Assembly: GCA_037043455.1 (NCBI GenBank)
Contig: JAWPHD010004462.1
Span: 1-64,000, forward strand
Direction of reading: 5' to 3'
DNA: 64,000 nucleotides
Source of the DNA: Cyrtodaria siliqua
Lineage: Eukaryota > Mollusca > Bivalvia > Adapedonta > Hiatellidae
Part shown: in pieces, positions 62,364-64,000 of the stretch
Numbering within the stretch: position 1 is the stretch's first letter
How the letters are laid out: the number at the start of each line of letters is the position of its first letter
The notes under the pieces: model-generated
Told to the model about the DNA's origin: nothing
The model's input: only the letters and a program-made list of their open reading frames with translations
The model's database searches: none
Translations under genes and position numbers: made by a program

Positions 62364-63732
62364 ACGCCAAAGTTAACTTAGCATTTTTATATTTAGCTTT
62401 TATAAACAACGAGGTTTTATCTCTATCATATGATGTTCTGTATTTTCTTACAACCGTCTTGTAAAGCGATCTAGCCTTTATCATATTGATTTTGTTTGTG
62501 TCAGTTTTATCTATTATATATTTATCTAACATGTGTAAGAAATCAAATTTCTTTTCGTAACACTCGTCATTATACCAAGGATTTTCTTTTTTATTATACA
62601 TATGTTCGGTTGTTGTAACATCATTTTCAGAATGCAGCTTACGTTTAAAATATGGTGAAGACACATCTTCAATAAGAGCATTAAAATCATGAATGCATAA
62701 GTCAATATCAATATTACTCACACACTGCTCTATCTTGTTATTTAAACCGATTAAACTTTCGCCAACATTTGTGTTACTAAGACTTTCAATAAATTCATTT
62801 TTGTTATCAGAATTCCACATATATTTATATTCAACATGTTCGTACTCCTGGGAGTAAATAACTGGTTCAGATTGTTTGTCGGAAAATGCAAACGAAAACG
62901 AAATAAGACAGTGATCAGATAATATATTCGGTTCACCGACTTTAAATGTTTCCACAAAAGATAGTAGATCCTGTGACGACAATACGTAATCAACAACAGA
63001 ACGACCTCTGCTTCCAACGAAAGTGTAACAACCAATACCCTTATCTTCACCAAAACGACCTTTTAAAATTCGCAAAGAACTTTGCTTACGCATATTTAAT
63101 AAAAGTAAACCGTTATTATTTGTGTGACTCTTATCTTGTGAGAAGCGAGGAAATTCTATGTCGGAGATATAATCCTCGGGCAACATAGGCATATGCACAT
63201 TATTATCATCAATAACATAATCACAATTAATCGATGTGCGACTATTCATGTCTCCACATAAAAGTAGCATGCAATTGTTTGAAGTTTTATTTTCAATAAA
63301 AGCAATAGAATCTAAAATTCTGTCAAAAATATTTGTTTCTACCATAGCCTGGCGACTGCTATCATCAGGCAATACGTATGTTAGACAAATGTATATATCA
63401 GTATTTAGTGAGAATATAGACCCATTAAGTTTGATCCAGATTATATCATCTTGACTAGTAAATATCAACGTGTCTTCATTTACATAATCATTTCGGACGT
63501 AAATAATAATACCTCCAGAGTTTCGTTTCGATGATTTTAGATTTTCAGACCTATGCAACACAAAGCAAGAAAAATCATCTACTTCAATGTCCGAAAACTC
63601 ATTTGTCCATGTTTCGGTAAACATCACAATATCACTAGACATGAACACATGTTTAATTTCTATGTTTTTAAGTTTGTTCGTTCGTTTAGTCACTGATCCC
63701 TGAATATTTAAAAGCGACAAACGCAGCTTCAC
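62329..63732 (-). pseudogene. LINE ORF2, endonuclease part
   Basis: 467 codons from an ATG at 63732. Apurinic-type endonuclease (EEP fold) about residues 1-280: LLNIQG near the start, catalytic Glu40 in FTETW, CGDMNSR with Asp161 and Asn163, a VVDYVLSS strand at about 247, and SDH at 272-274 with the catalytic Asp-His pair. It nicks target DNA to prime reverse transcription. After the endonuclease there is a linker of about 185 residues with no named domain. The frame ends at AYVERGCWHKTS, where the natural reading passes to the next frame (MLKEAAGI..), so a frameshift lies at about 62340-62375. Active-site residues look intact in this part. Confidence 0.85.
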
Positions 63733-63747
63733 CTTCTCAGTGTCTTA

Positions 63748-63945
63748 CTATGTTTCTGAAGAGTTGCCACCCAATGTGTCATGGACCTGGGTATCGCTCT
63801 CAGCTGGAGGGTTATTTTTAGAGATAAAACGATCTCGGCTCCGTGATTCAGAGGTGGCATTCCGCCGAATATATGGAGTCGCTGAGTGTCCACGTGGAAA
63901 TCTTCGTGTTTCGGCACGTGAAACATGCGATCGACCTACCCATAG
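63748..63945 (-). pseudogene. LINE ORF1, C-terminal remnant
   Basis: An open frame reading into the truncated 5' edge of the element, basic and Ser/Arg-rich (SRAETRRFPRGHS, RRNATSESRSRDRF), ending 15 bases before the ORF2 ATG. Close spacing of a short upstream frame to ORF2 is normal for two-ORF LINEs. No domain is kept; the RNA-binding part would be in the missing 5' portion. A second overlapping frame (63729-63926) has no support. Confidence 0.4.
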
Positions 63946-64000
63946 CAACGTGTCCGTAACAATACCAGTCTACAGTGATCATCGGACTACCTTGTCTGTG
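63946..64000. repeat. 43 bp minisatellite continues past the window end
   Basis: GTGTCCGTAACAATACCAGT, then CTACAGTGATCATCGGACTA and CCTTGTCTGTG: one and a half units of the same array, so the array runs on beyond 64000. Confidence 0.9.

Larger units (their letters stand above)
59935..63945 (-). mobile_element. ~4 kb non-LTR retrotransposon (EN-RT LINE), 5' truncated, inserted in the minisatellite
   Basis: Minus strand. Order from its 5' side: end of ORF1 (63748-63945), ORF2 endonuclease (62329-63732), reverse transcriptase and C-terminal region (60238-62363), a ~300 base 3' UTR, an AATAAA just before the end, and a short (ATCT)n tail at 59937-59950. Minisatellite is found directly on both sides. 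CATAG is present at both edges (59935-59939 and 63941-63945), and removing the element with one CATAG restores a satellite unit of normal length, so this looks like the target duplication. ORF2 is broken by two frameshifts. Clade not assigned; the layout and simple-repeat tail fit the CR1/L2/Jockey-type groups. Confidence 0.88.

Noticed and set aside
62047..62376. 109-codon plus-strand ORF
   Set aside because: Shadow of the reverse transcriptase coding strand in the LINE.

Overview
The window is AT-rich animal nuclear DNA, and the repeats point to a bivalve mollusc. The clues are spliced coding exons with GT..AG introns, tRNA-derived SINEs, EN-RT non-LTR retrotransposons, many TTAA-flanked inverted-repeat elements, and dispersed repeats of a kind common in bivalve genomes (the 'ggtgaccc..ggggtcaca' repeat, and a repeat reading 'gaccgttccaaggcggtagtcctattgtcaaccc' on its forward strand). 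There is no operon structure, Shine-Dalgarno spacing or CRISPR array. Species cannot be named from the sequence alone.

Only one host protein-coding gene is supported. It is a BTB/BACK (kelch-like) protein on the plus strand that I reconstruct from four exons with matching phases: 24550-24649, 24980-25143, 37131-37209 and 38287-39995 (683 codons). The first three exons are short and the last holds most of the protein. The roughly 12 kb second intron and the 1.1 kb third intron are full of repeats: a ~380/500 bp tandem array, two large near-perfect palindromes, a TTAA MITE and a 61 bp inverted pair.

Layout. 1-7.1 kb: mostly unrecognised AT-rich DNA with a 21 bp tandem repeat, a ~500 bp tandem duplication and a poly-G tract. 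7.13-12.53 kb: a 5.4 kb TTAA-flanked element with ~570-590 bp inverted arms (Kolobok-like by its ends) and a 16 bp minisatellite in its middle. 14.3-17.65 kb: an array of short units, each carrying a 20 bp palindrome, with a SINE and a TTAA MITE inside it. 18.2-19.2 kb: a 110 bp array. 20.9-23.7 kb: a composite dispersed repeat with ~165 bp units. 24.5-40 kb: the BTB gene. 40-48 kb: SINE pieces, MITEs, duplicated palindromes and G-rich repeats. 49.3 kb to the end: a large 43 bp minisatellite array into which three different mobile elements have landed: a 3.5 kb TIR element with a decayed Cys-rich ORF (49529-53037), a truncated LINE (56481-57276) and a ~4 kb LINE on the minus strand with endonuclease, reverse transcriptase and zinc-knuckle regions, broken by two frameshifts (59935-63945).

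The mobile elements do not form a pathway with the host gene. The main biological story is repeat nesting: mobile elements in satellites, a satellite in a transposon, and tRNA promoter boxes in a MITE. Coordinates of repeat edges are by eye and may be off by a few bases.
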